Part shown: positions 41,262 to 51,960 of the stretch, in pieces
Position numbering within the stretch: position 1 is the first letter of the stretch
How the letters are laid out: the number at the start of each line of letters is the position of its first letter
Source of the DNA: Euglena gracilis
Taxonomy: Eukaryota > Euglenida > Euglenophyceae > Euglenales
Direction: 5' to 3'
Assembly: GCA_039621445.1 (NCBI GenBank)
Contig: CP154957.1
Span: 28,902,798-28,966,797 of the forward strand
Length of the DNA: 64,000 nucleotides
The notes under the pieces: generated by a model
What the model saw: the letters and a program-made list of their open reading frames with translations, nothing else
Told to the model about the DNA's origin: nothing
The model's database searches: none
Program-made: the position numbers and the translations under genes

Positions 41262-42384
41262 TTCCATCACGTACAGCTTCTTTGGGCAGCATCATGCCAC
41301 TTCGATTGCAAGAGACCCTTGCCAAATGCGCTCGTGCTAAAAAAAAAAAAGGTGGACAAGCATGATATTCCTCCCTCTCGCCTTCCCTCTTCTTTGAGAG
41401 TTTTGGAGCATCATAACTTGAAATCCAGCTTTGTGATTGACTGCACAACCTGATGTGCAACACCCCTGGACACCCAAAAATACTTGGATTTGGTGAATTC
41501 CCTTTGGGGGAAAGGCTTCACATAACCATGTCGAGCAATGACATCCTACAATGAAGGTTCAACACCTGGGTATTTGAGAATTCTTCAGCTGAACAAAATT
41601 CTGGAAGATTCAACTGTTTATTTTTTTGAAAATCAATTCTGCATCGGGTTCCGATGTTTTTTTCTTGTTTTATTCCACTGGCTGCGAGTCAGAAAAAAAA
41701 TATGCTCCGCTCGAGAGACTGAACAGGTCGGCTGCACCAGAGGCTCTGGTAACTTCCAACAATGACACATCAACTGGTACCAGGGATCCTGAAGGCATCC
41801 TATGATGGCAATGGGCTGGTATATTTTGACACATTTTTCAAGCATGTTTTTGTCAGGCGCCACGGGCCTGTGTTTCTCATGAAAGGAAAACCCCAAGCTG
41901 AGAGACACCCACACTGATTTCTGGGGGTACTGTAGTTAGAAAGGGCATGGTCATCGGACAGAATATGGAACGGAAAAGGGAATGCAGGTTTCAAGAAGGC
42001 AATTGTTTCGGCATTATTCCAGTGCAATTTTTTTTTAAAAAAGAGAAAATAAACGATTGAAGATAAAAAAAATTGTGCATCACAAACCTCTGACTGCTAT
42101 GGATGCTATCATCGCAAGCTGTAAAGCCAGCACATCCTAGCATTTTGCTAGCACTTGGACCGTGCTTCCAAAGGCAACAGCTAAACAAAACAATGTCGTA
42201 CACCATTAACTTTGCAGCTGAACAACCAGCGGAAAAGGTTGATTCCAGCAGACACTTTCCACTTTGTGGGTCCTGAAGAAAATGTCTTTTGCAGCTTAGA
42301 CACACCTTTCTCTTCAGCTTATGAAGCAACAGCAAAACAGCTTCATGCTGTATTCCTCTCTTCTGTGTCCAGTAAAACACAAAA

Positions 42385-42590
42385 AAAAACAAAGCCCTCC
42401 AAATACAAAGCCCCCAAATATGAAGCTCACCCTCCCCCAGTCAGGTTTTGCTGCCCAATTATAAAGCCCCCCCTGAATGTAAAACCTCTGAGGATGCCAT
42501 TCAGGGCTCCCCCTCCCTCTGAGGATCTTGAAATGCCACCAAAATGTGAGGCCGGGGGGCTTTAAATTTGGGGGAAGGGTTTTCCAACGT
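42385..42590. repeat. AAATATAAAGCCCC-type element, diverged copy
   Basis: CCCTCCAAATACAAAGCCCC at the left and CCGGGGGGCTTTAAATTTGG at the right are inverted relative to each other and match the family at 27,846-28,267. Confidence 0.5.
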
Positions 42591-43277
42591 TGAGGTCTGT
42601 CTAAACCCCATGCAATGATGTCAGGCATATTCTGTTTTCCCCTTGGCAGTGAAAAGGGATAAATACAAGCCTTTTCACCTCCCAGTTGTGCTGCCCGGGG
42701 GGTGGGAAGGGGGAGAGAGGCATCCGCCCAAGTAAAATCCACTTTGGCCGGAGCAAAGTACTTGCTTTTGTTTCGGTTTTTTCCCCTCCTGAGTGACCGA
42801 GGGTTGATTTCCGAATTACTTGATTGTGCACAACTTCTGAGTAATTGCGAACCAGCACCTGCAATTATTGTGTGAGTGCAGGTCAAAACCACGACAGCAG
42901 TGAATTCTGTTCATTTCTGCATTGGTTTGTGATTACACGTCCACAGTGTCCAGATGCACTTATAAAATAATAATCTTCGCACGTGTTTGAAATTCCCATA
43001 CACTTTGTCGCCCCTTAGCCTTTTCGCCTACCTTTGGCAGCTAATTGAGGGAATATTTTATTGTCTTACACCAGAAGGTGTCCAAGCCCGAGAAAAAAAA
43101 TGCAAAAACAAAAGCACCTTGCTGGAGGGAAAGTGCCGGCTGCCCCCCCCCCCATAAAGAAGATCCCCAACTCAAGTGTAAAACATCAGCCTGATTCGGA
43201 GCAAAATTTCCCAGCAGTTCCTTTGGCTCCAGCCTCGCCTGGCCCACTCTGGCATGCCTCGTAGCGGTCGTACTCAC

Positions 43278-43356
43278 GCATGGCGGCCTCCCGCTCCTGC
43301 AGGGCCGCCTCGTGCAGCTGCTCCGCATGGCGGAGATGGGAGGTGGCCCAGCCCAT
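43278..43356 (-). CDS. Possible first coding exon of an unrecognised gene
   Basis: ATG at 43,356, then MGWATSHLRHAEQLHEAALQ and EREAAM with strong GC3, ending GCCATGC|GTGAGT, an excellent donor, in phase 1. It is helical and charged. No downstream exon on the minus strand between 39 and 43 kb could be joined convincingly, so the gene is not assembled. Confidence 0.35.
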
Positions 43357-44334
43357 CCCGCGGAAAGGGGGCCCGTCCCACAGGCGGTATGAGGGAGGGG
43401 CCCCACCCCCTTGCCATAAAATTAGTCCTGGGTTGGGGAAAACCACCACACGCAGAGGCATGGTGAAAGAGCAGAGCTCCCCCCCCCCCGAGCCCAATGA
43501 GCACGAGTGACAATCTAGATGCCGGACGGGAGATTCGTTGGGTCAAAAGAAAAAGCGTTACAAGAGCAAATTAATTGCTGTGCTTTAGATTCTTTGACCC
43601 TCATAATCTCCAGGGTGCCGCTTATTGAACCAGAAAACGGATACAGTCTGATAGTGTAGCAATGGTTTTTTTTGCGAATGTGCGTGTTTTTGTACACTCC
43701 ATAGAACAACGGGGGGGGACACACCCGCATTTATGTGGGCTTTTTTTTTGCGGTTTTCGATTTTGGCAAAATCTTTGTTTTCTGCTTTTTTGTGTTTTTT
43801 TTTCTCGGCGATTTTTCGATTTCTGTTGCAAAAAAAATTGACCATGAGAAATTGCTCATATTTGCCCCAAATTCCTGAGACCAAAACTCTTGTCATTTTT
43901 CCATTTTTTTTCGAACAAAAAAATGCATATTTCTACGTAAATGAAAGCGGTGGAGGTGAAAAATTTTTCAAAGTCCTCTCCAACAGAAAGTGCGCATCCC
44001 AGGGGAGCTCCTGAAGGACTTTCCACACCTCAACCTTTACCTCTGTGTCTAATGAAGCTGTCCCATGCCTCCTCCTTAAAAAAATTGGAATTAAACTTGG
44101 GGCGAACCACACACAAAATTAACAGGGTCTCAGAGTCTAGGAAGCCCTCACTGCTGCCACAGTGCGGACTCTTGATTCAAAACAAATGTCACAAACCCCT
44201 CATTCAGATCTCAAATTTACCTCAATGAATGTACTTCAAAGGAAATTGACAATATAAACATTGCAAAAATTTTTGAACTTTTCTTCCAAGCTGCAAAGAG
44301 AACACAGCCAAAAAGTTTTTTGAAGTGACCCTTT

Positions 44335-46377
44335 CTAGCAACACATTTGGTACAAGCAGAAATCGAGGGATGGGCACTCCTTGGCGTTGTAATAGCGGCC
44401 AGCCAACACCCCGACTTTGGGGTACTTCTTCTGCGTTTCAAAAAACTCTCTCCAGGAGAAGACCTCTGTAGGAGAAGAAGTGTTGATAACAATTATGCCA
44501 TCCTGGGTTTTGGCTTTGCACAGCTCAGATGATTTAACATGTGCCCTGGCAAAACTTTCATCTTTGTATTTCGTCAGTTCCTGTAATGATCTTTCTAAAA
44601 AAAAAAGAACATTCTTAAAAGTGGCCACACGTCAGATCGGGCCAAATAGGACGAAAGGAGTTTGGCTGCTTGAAGAGGGAAAGGGAAGTACAACATAGAC
44701 CGAAAAAGTGACGCAAAACAAAACGAAAATAAATTGTAACAAAAAGCAAAAAAAAGCAAGTTCAATGAAATTCCTTTTGGCCGGTGAGTTTCACTGGTGA
44801 AGTTCACCAGCCGAGGGACCCCCCCCCACCCCCCACCCCCAGTGAATGTTCACCGGTGAACTTCACCAGCGGGGGCACCCTCCCCCCCCCCTGCCTAACC
44901 TCAATAGCAGTGCTTGGGGGATATTATGGGGGGAGTTGATGAAAAACCAACTCCACCAATTGTTTGTGGTTGCCAATTGGTCAAAAATCAAACACACTTG
45001 GAGAATCCTGCTTCGTGTGTTCTCCCAAATTGAGACAGCATTAAAACTTTCTTCCAAAAAATAAAGCACACTGAATACTACCTGTGAGATGCTCGCCTTT
45101 CAACGACGAGATGTCCAAGTCCAGGGCATCCAGTGTGAAGCGACTTGTTGCAAATGCAGCAGTGGCGTCACGCCCGAGCACTGAAGCAAATTTTGTCTGG
45201 CCTCCATAGTACTTTGCACCGGCGGTGACATCATACACTTCTCCAAGTAGGGAAATGAACAAAGGCTGCCGTCAGTCTTCCACAAATCAAAGAGTCTGAA
45301 AAAAATACATTTCAAGCCATCGAACTAACCAGGCCCCCTATATGCAAAATTGGAAAAAAAACAATGCATCTGAATTTCTTTAAAACCTCCACTGAAACCC
45401 CCATCTACAAACCCCCTGGAGTCATAATTCCACAAGGATACCATGCCCCCCTCCCCATTTCAGACCTATATGGGGAGGGCATTGTATTGATCTTCAACCA
45501 GAATACCACCAAGAGAGAGAAAATGTGAAAAAGAAACCCTGAAAAAAAGGTGGAAATGAAAAAAATATTATTGTTATATATCACATTATAGTTCCCTTGA
45601 ATAGAAATTTGTAAACCCCCCACTCCCTGTTCATCAAGCACAGCACTCAAGGAAGGCCATCAAGAAAAATTCTTGTTTTAATTTTTTCCACATGCAGGGG
45701 TTTTTAAAAAAAAATGAAGGAAGCACTTACACCTAACGCCCCTGTTGTTTGAACAGATTGACATTTTTTTGAATGCAACTTGGGAGAACAGGTTGTTGGA
45801 ACGATTTGACAGCTTTGACAGCATTCGAGAAATACTTTGGCAGACTTTGACGGAAAAAATTGACACAGAATTTGAGACATTGATGTGGTGTTCCATGCAA
45901 TAGGGCTGTTTGGAAAATTATGTCAAAAAGTTTCAAATGAAATGTCTCTTTGTTCCAAAAACCCTGTCAAAAAGTATCGAAAACCCCTGTCAAAACGTTT
46001 GGTAAATTGAAACATTTGGGAAATTGTCAAAACGTTTCATAAACTCTGAATAAGTCAATTTGTTCCAAGAATAGATGGCGCCAGCTGTCCAATACTTCTC
46101 TTTCGAAGTTGGACACAGGTTACAGAGGTGAACAGCATATAGAGAGTTTTTTCAGTCAATTCTAAGCTCTAATTTTCAACAAAAAAAAGAAGACCCTCAA
46201 TGTAAAAGACAGGTTGCCCGGCTTTTGAACCATCAAACTGAAGCAACTCCTGGGGACTGAAAATGGTCCATTCAACTTCGTGAGGGCGGTCGTAATGCAC
46301 CACTGCGCCACGTATCCTCCGACGATAGAAAGGCCATAACCCACCAAACCATATCCAAAAACCAAGCAGGATGATGG
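44335..46377 (-). CDS. Neuferricin-like (CYB5D2) membrane-anchored cytochrome b5-like protein
   Basis: Three exons join in frame: 46,377-46,211, 45,265-45,082 and 44,465-44,335, all GT-AG. The product has a hydrophobic anchor (IILLGFWIWFGGLWPF), a basic stretch, then FSPQELLQFDGS, PLFISLLGEVYDVTAGAKYY and LGRDATAAFATS. This is the cytochrome b5-like heme/steroid-binding fold of the MAPR family. The C-terminal WREFFETQKKYPKVGVLAGR with YYN matches the W..FYEKNY..VGR..GRFY block of neuferricin, a secreted or ER heme protein. The stop is TAG at 44,335-44,337. No ATG is present in the first exon, which begins at an acceptor, so a 5' exon is missing. Confidence 0.75.
44783..44900. repeat. GGTGAACTTCACC palindrome cluster
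   Basis: Several overlapping GGTGAA(C/G)TTCACC palindromes separated by C runs and ending TGCCTAACCTC. The same arrangement, including TGCCTAACCTC, occurs at 61,195-61,585. Confidence 0.7.
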
Positions 46378-46384
46378 CTGGATG

Positions 46385-46465
46385 CAGGGATTTGACTTGG
46401 GCAGACCATAGCCCCAAAGGGACAGCTATATGGTGAGTACTGTTACACTGTGCCACTTCAAATAT
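46385..46465 (-). repeat. tRNA-like (A box / B box) sequence
   Basis: On the minus strand AGTGGCACAGTGTAACAGTA resembles a polymerase III A box, and AAGTCAAATCCC lies at B-box distance. It sits immediately upstream of the first recognised exon of the neuferricin-like gene. Possibly a SINE. Confidence 0.25.
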
Positions 46466-47045
46466 CCCTGGGTGCAATGCAAGCTGCTTGCCTCTGGGAA
46501 ATCCTCGCTTTGAGGTTCCGAAAAGTTCGCTGCGCTTCTTGCACCCACGTATTAGACTTCATCCCATCACAACCACAAACTCTGTTAAAAAAAAATGAGG
46601 TGTTTCAACGCTGAAAGGAACATTCCAACCGGTTTGATCTTATCAGGGTGTTACTTAAGGACCCCCGGGGGTCCACCTCCAGAGAATGGAAAATTCCAGA
46701 ACGCTGCTGGCTGACCACCCCCTTCCCCCTATGGGGACACCCTTGCTGGAACTGGGCCCAACTGGGGGTCGAACCGGGTGCCAAAAAGGAACAGCAAAAA
46801 TGTACAAAATCTGCTAATTACGCAAAATTTTGTCCAGCCAGCCCTTTTCCGACCCATTTTTGCCATTTTTGGCCCACTTTTGCACCCTTGAAAGCCAAAA
46901 ATCTGCCACGTCCAACCGCCCTTCGGCGGCTGCAAAAAAAATAAACTCGTCGATGGCTGCTGGTTGAAAGAAGCTGCCGGTTGAACTTGGGGCCCACATG
47001 AAGAATCAATTTGCAGAGAATGTGTAAATTCCATTGGATCTACCA

Positions 47046-47206
47046 TGCCCCCCCCCCATATAAGACCCCCCCCTGGCCGGCCGAAGGCCGGCCCTTTGGC
47101 CGGGACCGACCCCCCCATATAAGACCCCCCCCCATATAAGACCCCCCCCCTGGGATTTTGGCTCCCGAGGGGGGGTCTTATATGGGGGGGGGGGCATGGT
47201 ATTTGG
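47046..47206. repeat. CATATAAGACCCCC inverted-repeat element
   Basis: TACCATGCCCCCCCC..CATATAAGACC is present at the left and inverted at the right, with internal copies and a GGCCGGCCGAAGGCCGGCC palindrome. Flanks ATTGGATC and TTTGGACT are similar but not identical. Confidence 0.55.
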
Positions 47207-48732
47207 ACTGAACTTTCCAATCCAATTCGGTTCATAATTTTGGGTTTTTCTTGCTTCGTGAGCACAACAAAGGTTGACCGCATTTGTATGGCATTTCTTC
47301 AGAAAATCAACAAAAAATCCATGAGGTGGGGTTCAAATAGAAGTGCATCACCCACGTCCAATGGTCCACTATGCCAAAAAGGGACATTTTGACAATTTTT
47401 TTGGATGTTTGCAAAAAAAATGTGAACTTCAAATGCATTCGCCAAAAACGTGATTTTTTAATAAAAACCCCCTCCCCATTTACGCCGACGGGTCAGTATG
47501 TCACTTTCACATTTCTTGAAATCCCGGGGGGGTCGGCCCCCAAATTCTCATCCACCCCCCAAAAAACAACAGTTTATCTGCTTACATTTTGCCAAAAATT
47601 AGACGCTAGGGGGACCTGAGTGCTTTTTTACCGGGACTTCCTTGTGCTTTTTGTGCTTTGCCTTTGTGTGCACCGGATGCAAGAGAGGGGGTCGGTATAA
47701 ATGTCTTTTGATTTTTCCAAGGGAGGTCGGTATAAATGGGGGAGTCAGTAGAAATGGATTTCTTCTGATTTTTCTGGGGGGGGGGTCGGTATGAATGGGG
47801 GGAGTTGGTATAAACGGGGGGGTCGTTCTAAATGGAGGGGGGTTTGTCCGAAAAGGTCGATTTTTGACCCTTTTGCACCCTCATGCCAGCGACCCTCACA
47901 GGTTGTTGATGATGTTGTTGTTGTTGTCGTGCCTTTTTCACTACGTCCAACAATCATGGGTTACCCCACATACGTGATTGTGGTGGGAGATTTCCATTCT
48001 TCCCGAGCGGAGTTTGTTGTCGAAGGATTGCTGCCACCGGACACGATAGGGTTGTTTGTGGTATGCCCGAGCAACGACACTCGCGTATGTCTGAAAGGAG
48101 GTTGCCTGACAAGTGAACGTGGTTCTTGACTGCTGTTGGCGTTGAGCCACGCACTGTTCGATAACACTGCTTTCATTGAACAACAATGTTACCCTGGAAG
48201 AAATCATCCAAACAGGGGGGACCGGACACCAACTGCTTGGACTTAAGGTGATTTTCGGTTTAGAGCCTGAGGGTGTGGATGCCGTCCAGTTCACTCTTCT
48301 ACTCCAATGTGCTCCTGTCTGTTCTTTTGCACAATGGCCAAGAAGGCAGCAAACACTATGGACAGCATGTTGCCCCACCCCCAAAAGTTGCTGACATTTT
48401 GGGCACATTGAAACAGAGATAGAGATGCTCCCAAAAAAAATGAACCCCGTTCAGGATCCCTTGCACGGTAGCCTTCTGGTGGAGGCTACTGAAAAGAAAG
48501 CATACGGAAGGGACAGAACAAAGAGGCATGGCTTCTGGGTGTGTCATTCGTGCAAGCCCCGTTACTGTTCGTGTCATATCCTAACCACACCAAGTGCTGT
48601 CCGTCGGTGTTGTGTGTTATGCAATGATCCCACAAAGATTTTGTTTGGAGAATCCTTTTTAGACCTACAGCCTGTTCACAATTTCATGCCCTGTTAATTG
48701 CGAACAGCTGTTCACGATTGCATTATTTGGAC

Positions 48733-49019
48733 CAGGCTTCTTTCTAAGACCCCCGGGGGGGGGAGGGGGGGTCCCCCCCCACCCACCTAGGGTGGCGCGG
48801 GACCCCCCCCCAGGGGGGGGGGGGGGGCGGGGCGGGGACCCCCCCAAAATCGGGCCCGTTAAAGGCAATTTTCAAAAAAATTTCGGCGCTTTGCGCCGAA
48901 AAGGTATACCCAGCGCCTCCGGCGCGGGACCCCCCCCCGGGGGGGGGGGGGCCGGCCCGGACCCACCCACCCCCCTCCCCCGGGGGGGGGGGGGGTCAGG
49001 TGACTTAAAAAGAAGCCTG
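48733..49019. mobile_element. 287-bp MITE with introner-type TIRs and exact 8-bp target duplication
   Basis: Inverted ends CAGGCTTCTTTCTAAG and CAGGCTTCTTTTTAAG, flanked by ATTTGGAC at 48,725-48,732 and 49,020-49,027. The ends carry CAG|GC and AAG|CC, the same latent splice sites used in the pentapeptide gene. The interior has long C/G runs and the TTCGGCGC..GCGCCGAA palindrome followed by GGTATACCCA. Confidence 0.85.
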
Positions 49020-49880
49020 ATTTGGACCCCAAGAGCTCCAAATGACGCCTTGTATTTTGTGTTCATGTCTACGAAAATAAGGGCAGGCGCCAGGCATCTG
49101 TTCACGGTTAAAGACCAAGAACAGTGTTTTGGGGTCACGGGGGGGGGGGGGGTGACGGGGGAGTCACGGGGGGAAAATGGGCTTTTTCGGGCAGCAAAAA
49201 CCGGCCGTTCCCTTGCATTTTTGGCTGAAAAGGGGCTCTTTTTGGGTCATTTGGGGCATTTTTTCCTGGACCCGCCAAGGTTGATTTACGGGTCACGGGG
49301 GGGGGGATGATTCGCCCCCTGCTGCCGCCCCCATGCCGTGCCCCTTGCCTTGACCCCAAGCCATCCCATCGCCGCTGTGTGGCGACACTAGTTGGCCTCC
49401 AGGCAACCCCGTCCTCCCCCCAAGCCCCCCCACGTCACACGGGTCATGGGTCACGGGGGGGGGGGTCACAGGGGTCACCGCGCCCCCTTTGGGCCAAGGT
49501 TTTAGGGGAGCCGGGGCGCGGCGGAAGGTGTGTTAACACCTCTCCATAAAACAGAACTGTTCCTTGCTTTGCTTGCATGTACCTGCAGGATGTCAAGAAA
49601 CCGAAGGTTGACCCCTTCACTGCAGCTTGCTGGTGCAAGAGAACTAAACACCCCCCAAATAACGGGGCAGTGCCCTTTGAGTGGGCAGTGCCCAAATAAC
49701 GGGGCAGGGGGCAGGCCAAAAAAAGATGGTTCCAATAACGGGGCACCATCAGGTTTTTTGGTCCAAGAGGTCAGCGACGACGAAAATATTCCACATCGCT
49801 TGCCTGCAGCGAGTGCTTTGCAGTAGGTTTTTGGTTTTGGATGGTTCTAATTGTTCTTCTTCACCCTTGGAAGACCAATC

Positions 49881-50167
49881 GGCAGCCCGAAACTACTGGG
49901 CCCCCCCCGGGGGGGGGGGGGCAGTAGTTAATCCGGGGGGTCAAAATAGTTTTTTTGCGTTAATGATGGAATAGGGTTAGGTGCGCGACTTAGGCTTAGG
50001 GTTAGGCCTAACTTGTACACCGAACACCCGTCTATAAGTTAGGCCTAACCCTAACCCTAAGTCGCGCACCAAACCCTATTCCATCATTAACGCAAAAAAA
50101 AACTATTTTGACCCCCCGGATTAACTAATGGCCCCCCTGGGGGGGGGGGTAGTAGTTTCGGGCTGCC
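49881..50167. mobile_element. Near-palindromic MITE with exact 8-bp duplication and telomere-like core
   Basis: Inverted ends GGCAGCCCGAAACTACT, flanked by GACCAATC at 49,873-49,880 and 50,168-50,175. The two arms are long and nearly complementary, and the middle contains CCCTAA-type repeats. Length 287 bp. Confidence 0.85.
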
Positions 50168-50579
50168 GACCAATCACTCAACTAACCAGGACCTTGAGAC
50201 AAAGCACTGGCGTCAGCACAAAAGGTCTGTGAGGGAATTTCATGATGATGGGTAGTGCCCAAATAACGGGGGGGAAGGTCAAAAAGATGGTGCCAGTAAC
50301 AGGGCACCCTGCCCTGTTATTTGGGGGGGGGGGTTATGTCAAGAACTGTGTTTGGGCCAAGATGGTGTGTATCGGAAGTGGGCTTCGGGGACAAGAAGGA
50401 GGAAGACTATGTTATTTCTGTGCTATTATTGTTAGTATTATTGTAATTATTGTTATTATTTTGTTATTATTTACCAAGAAAGCAAGGCCATGGGTGGCGG
50501 GGAGTTTGGGTCCTTTGCAGGATTTTCAAAAAAACTTTGGACACCAAAAATTGTGCCATTAAAAATTTGGACGACTGGT

Positions 50580-50830
50580 TGCATGAATAAGCACGAATAT
50601 TCACGAATAGTCACAAATCAGAATCGGTCGACAGCACAATTTGTGGGAATCCCTGGAATTGGGCATTCACAGGTGCACTACAGTGCACACATGAATGCCC
50701 AAAGTGCACCCGTGAATGCTAAAAACACGAAATTCGCTAGGATACACTCCTGATTAGGAACCGCTAGGCTTGTGTGTGGAAGTCCGTGAATATCTTAGGC
50801 AGTGTTAACTTCCATCATCGTTTTTTTGGT
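50580..50830. repeat. Repeat block shared with 53,360-53,490 and (inverted) 56,510-56,640
   Basis: Shared phrases include GTGCACTA(C/T)A(G/A)TGCACAC, AGGATACA and ATTAGGAACCGCTA in direct orientation at 53.4 kb. CACGAATAATCACGAAT-type tandem units appear inverted at 56.6 kb. Confidence 0.6.
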
Positions 50831-51129
50831 GGTGCATACTTTTTCCGCAAGTTTTGGGGGGTCCATTGCACGGGATGGGACATCGATTGCATCAGAAACA
50901 CAACAATGCTGATGTGGGGTGCTTCCAGGCCATCTGGTCTGTGTTGTGTGCTGCAATGTTGTTGCACCTTGACTGCTGCAGGCTGTGCACCGGGGTGGAT
51001 TCTGAACGGTGGGGCAGCTTTTTTATAAGAGGGGGGTGGAAAGCCCATTTCCTGACCTCCCGGGTTTTTCTCTTGTTTGTTTTTTTTTTAGCCCTCACTT
51101 TTGCTGTTTTTTTTTGTCGTGTTTCTCAG

Positions 51130-51343
51130 GGTGGGCGTGGGAATACCACACCAAACCTTTTCAGAGGGAGGCAATGGGGGACAAGCCATGAGGCATACAC
51201 ATGCCTGACCAACTGCCTGACCAACTACAATGTGCCTTTCTCTGTGTGTACCTTGGTTGTTGCCTGTGGGGCAGGCACCCAGTCCGTTCTCGCCAATGCC
51301 CAGCTGCCGGGGGGCGCGCAATTCCCGCAATGCCCGGATGCAG
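51130..51343 (+). CDS. Possible plus-strand exon
   Basis: A good acceptor (TTTTTTGTCGTGTTTCTCAG) and a donor (GATGCAG|GTGGTG) bracket an open frame containing CLTNCLTNYNVPFSVCTLVV and ACGAGTQSVLANAQLPGG. Nothing upstream or downstream confirms a gene, and the product is not recognised. Confidence 0.22.
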
Positions 51344-51779
51344 GTGGTGAGTCCTCCAAGGGAGGGGGGATTGTTGGTTGAGTGCCCATTCTCGGCCCCC
51401 TGTCACATCCCCACCTTTGGGAGCATCACACCCCTCCTTCTGGAGGACCCCCGGCATTTCTACCCAACCCCGTTATGTGGCCGATCCTCCAATGTGCCCG
51501 GAGCGTGGCACCACCATGGGTGTGCCCCAGCAAGCTTCCTGTTTGCAATGAATGGGTGGGGAACCTAGCGTCTACACTCACCTCCCCCAACACCAAAGAA
51601 TGCACCGCTTTCTTGGAGCCCCACAGGTCAAGGCTACTCTTCATTGGCCAGACCCCCCCCCCCGATGGTGTCCCCCTCGATAGTGTCCCATACCCACCCT
51701 GCAGTGGAGCCATGGGACACAATCGGGAGGGGGGCATGGTATCTTCAATGCACCCATGCAATTCGCCTGCGCCGTGTTT

Positions 51780-51960
51780 GTTACACGGTACAATCCAAAT
51801 GTACTGTGTTTGTAACACGTGTACATTGGACGGAAAGCGTGTTTACCCTGATCTTGAACACGTGTACATTACAGTAAAACGTGTCACAAACACGTGTACA
51901 TCATCGCTGTACACGTGGACTGAACACGGTTTTCACGGCTGGTGTACATTGTGGACTTAA
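51780..51960. repeat. ACACGTGTACAT repeat cluster
   Basis: ACACGTGTACAT occurs four times, with related CGTGTACA and AACACGGTTT motifs, in both orientations. This could be an array of protein-binding sites or repeat debris. Confidence 0.55.

Larger units (their letters stand above)
39071..43277. other. No convincing gene
   Basis: AT-rich sequence with scattered G/C runs. At 39,110-39,560 there are diverged pieces of the AATAATACCCCC MITE family (GTACTTTATGCAGGCATCCG, GGCATATTATTTGG, GGTACATAATTTGG). The other recognisable items are the small open frame at 41,133 and the repeat at 42,385. Confidence 0.5.
46378..48724. other. No convincing gene
   Basis: Contains an isolated CAGGGTGTTACTTAAGG MITE-type end at 46,646, the CATATAAGACC element, and GGTCGGTATAAATGGGGG-like tandem units at 47,690-47,840. 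Open frames at 47,941-48,408 (minus) and 48,425-48,697 (plus) are not recognised and lack coding bias. Confidence 0.5.

Noticed and set aside
45265-45315. Apparent frameshift in the cytochrome b5-like gene (RLFDLWKTDGS against LFISLLGEVYDV)
   Set aside because: The upstream frame is intron sequence. The exon at 46,377-46,211 supplies the true N-terminal part and joins in frame at 45,265.
47941-48408. 155-codon minus frame with many Cys and Trp, considered as a transposase fragment
   Set aside because: No catalytic triad or zinc-finger spacing could be recognised, and third-position bias is absent.
49975-50075. Telomere or chromosome end suggested by CCCTAA repeats
   Set aside because: Only a few units occur, in both orientations, in the middle of a MITE with a target duplication. 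It is not a telomeric tract.
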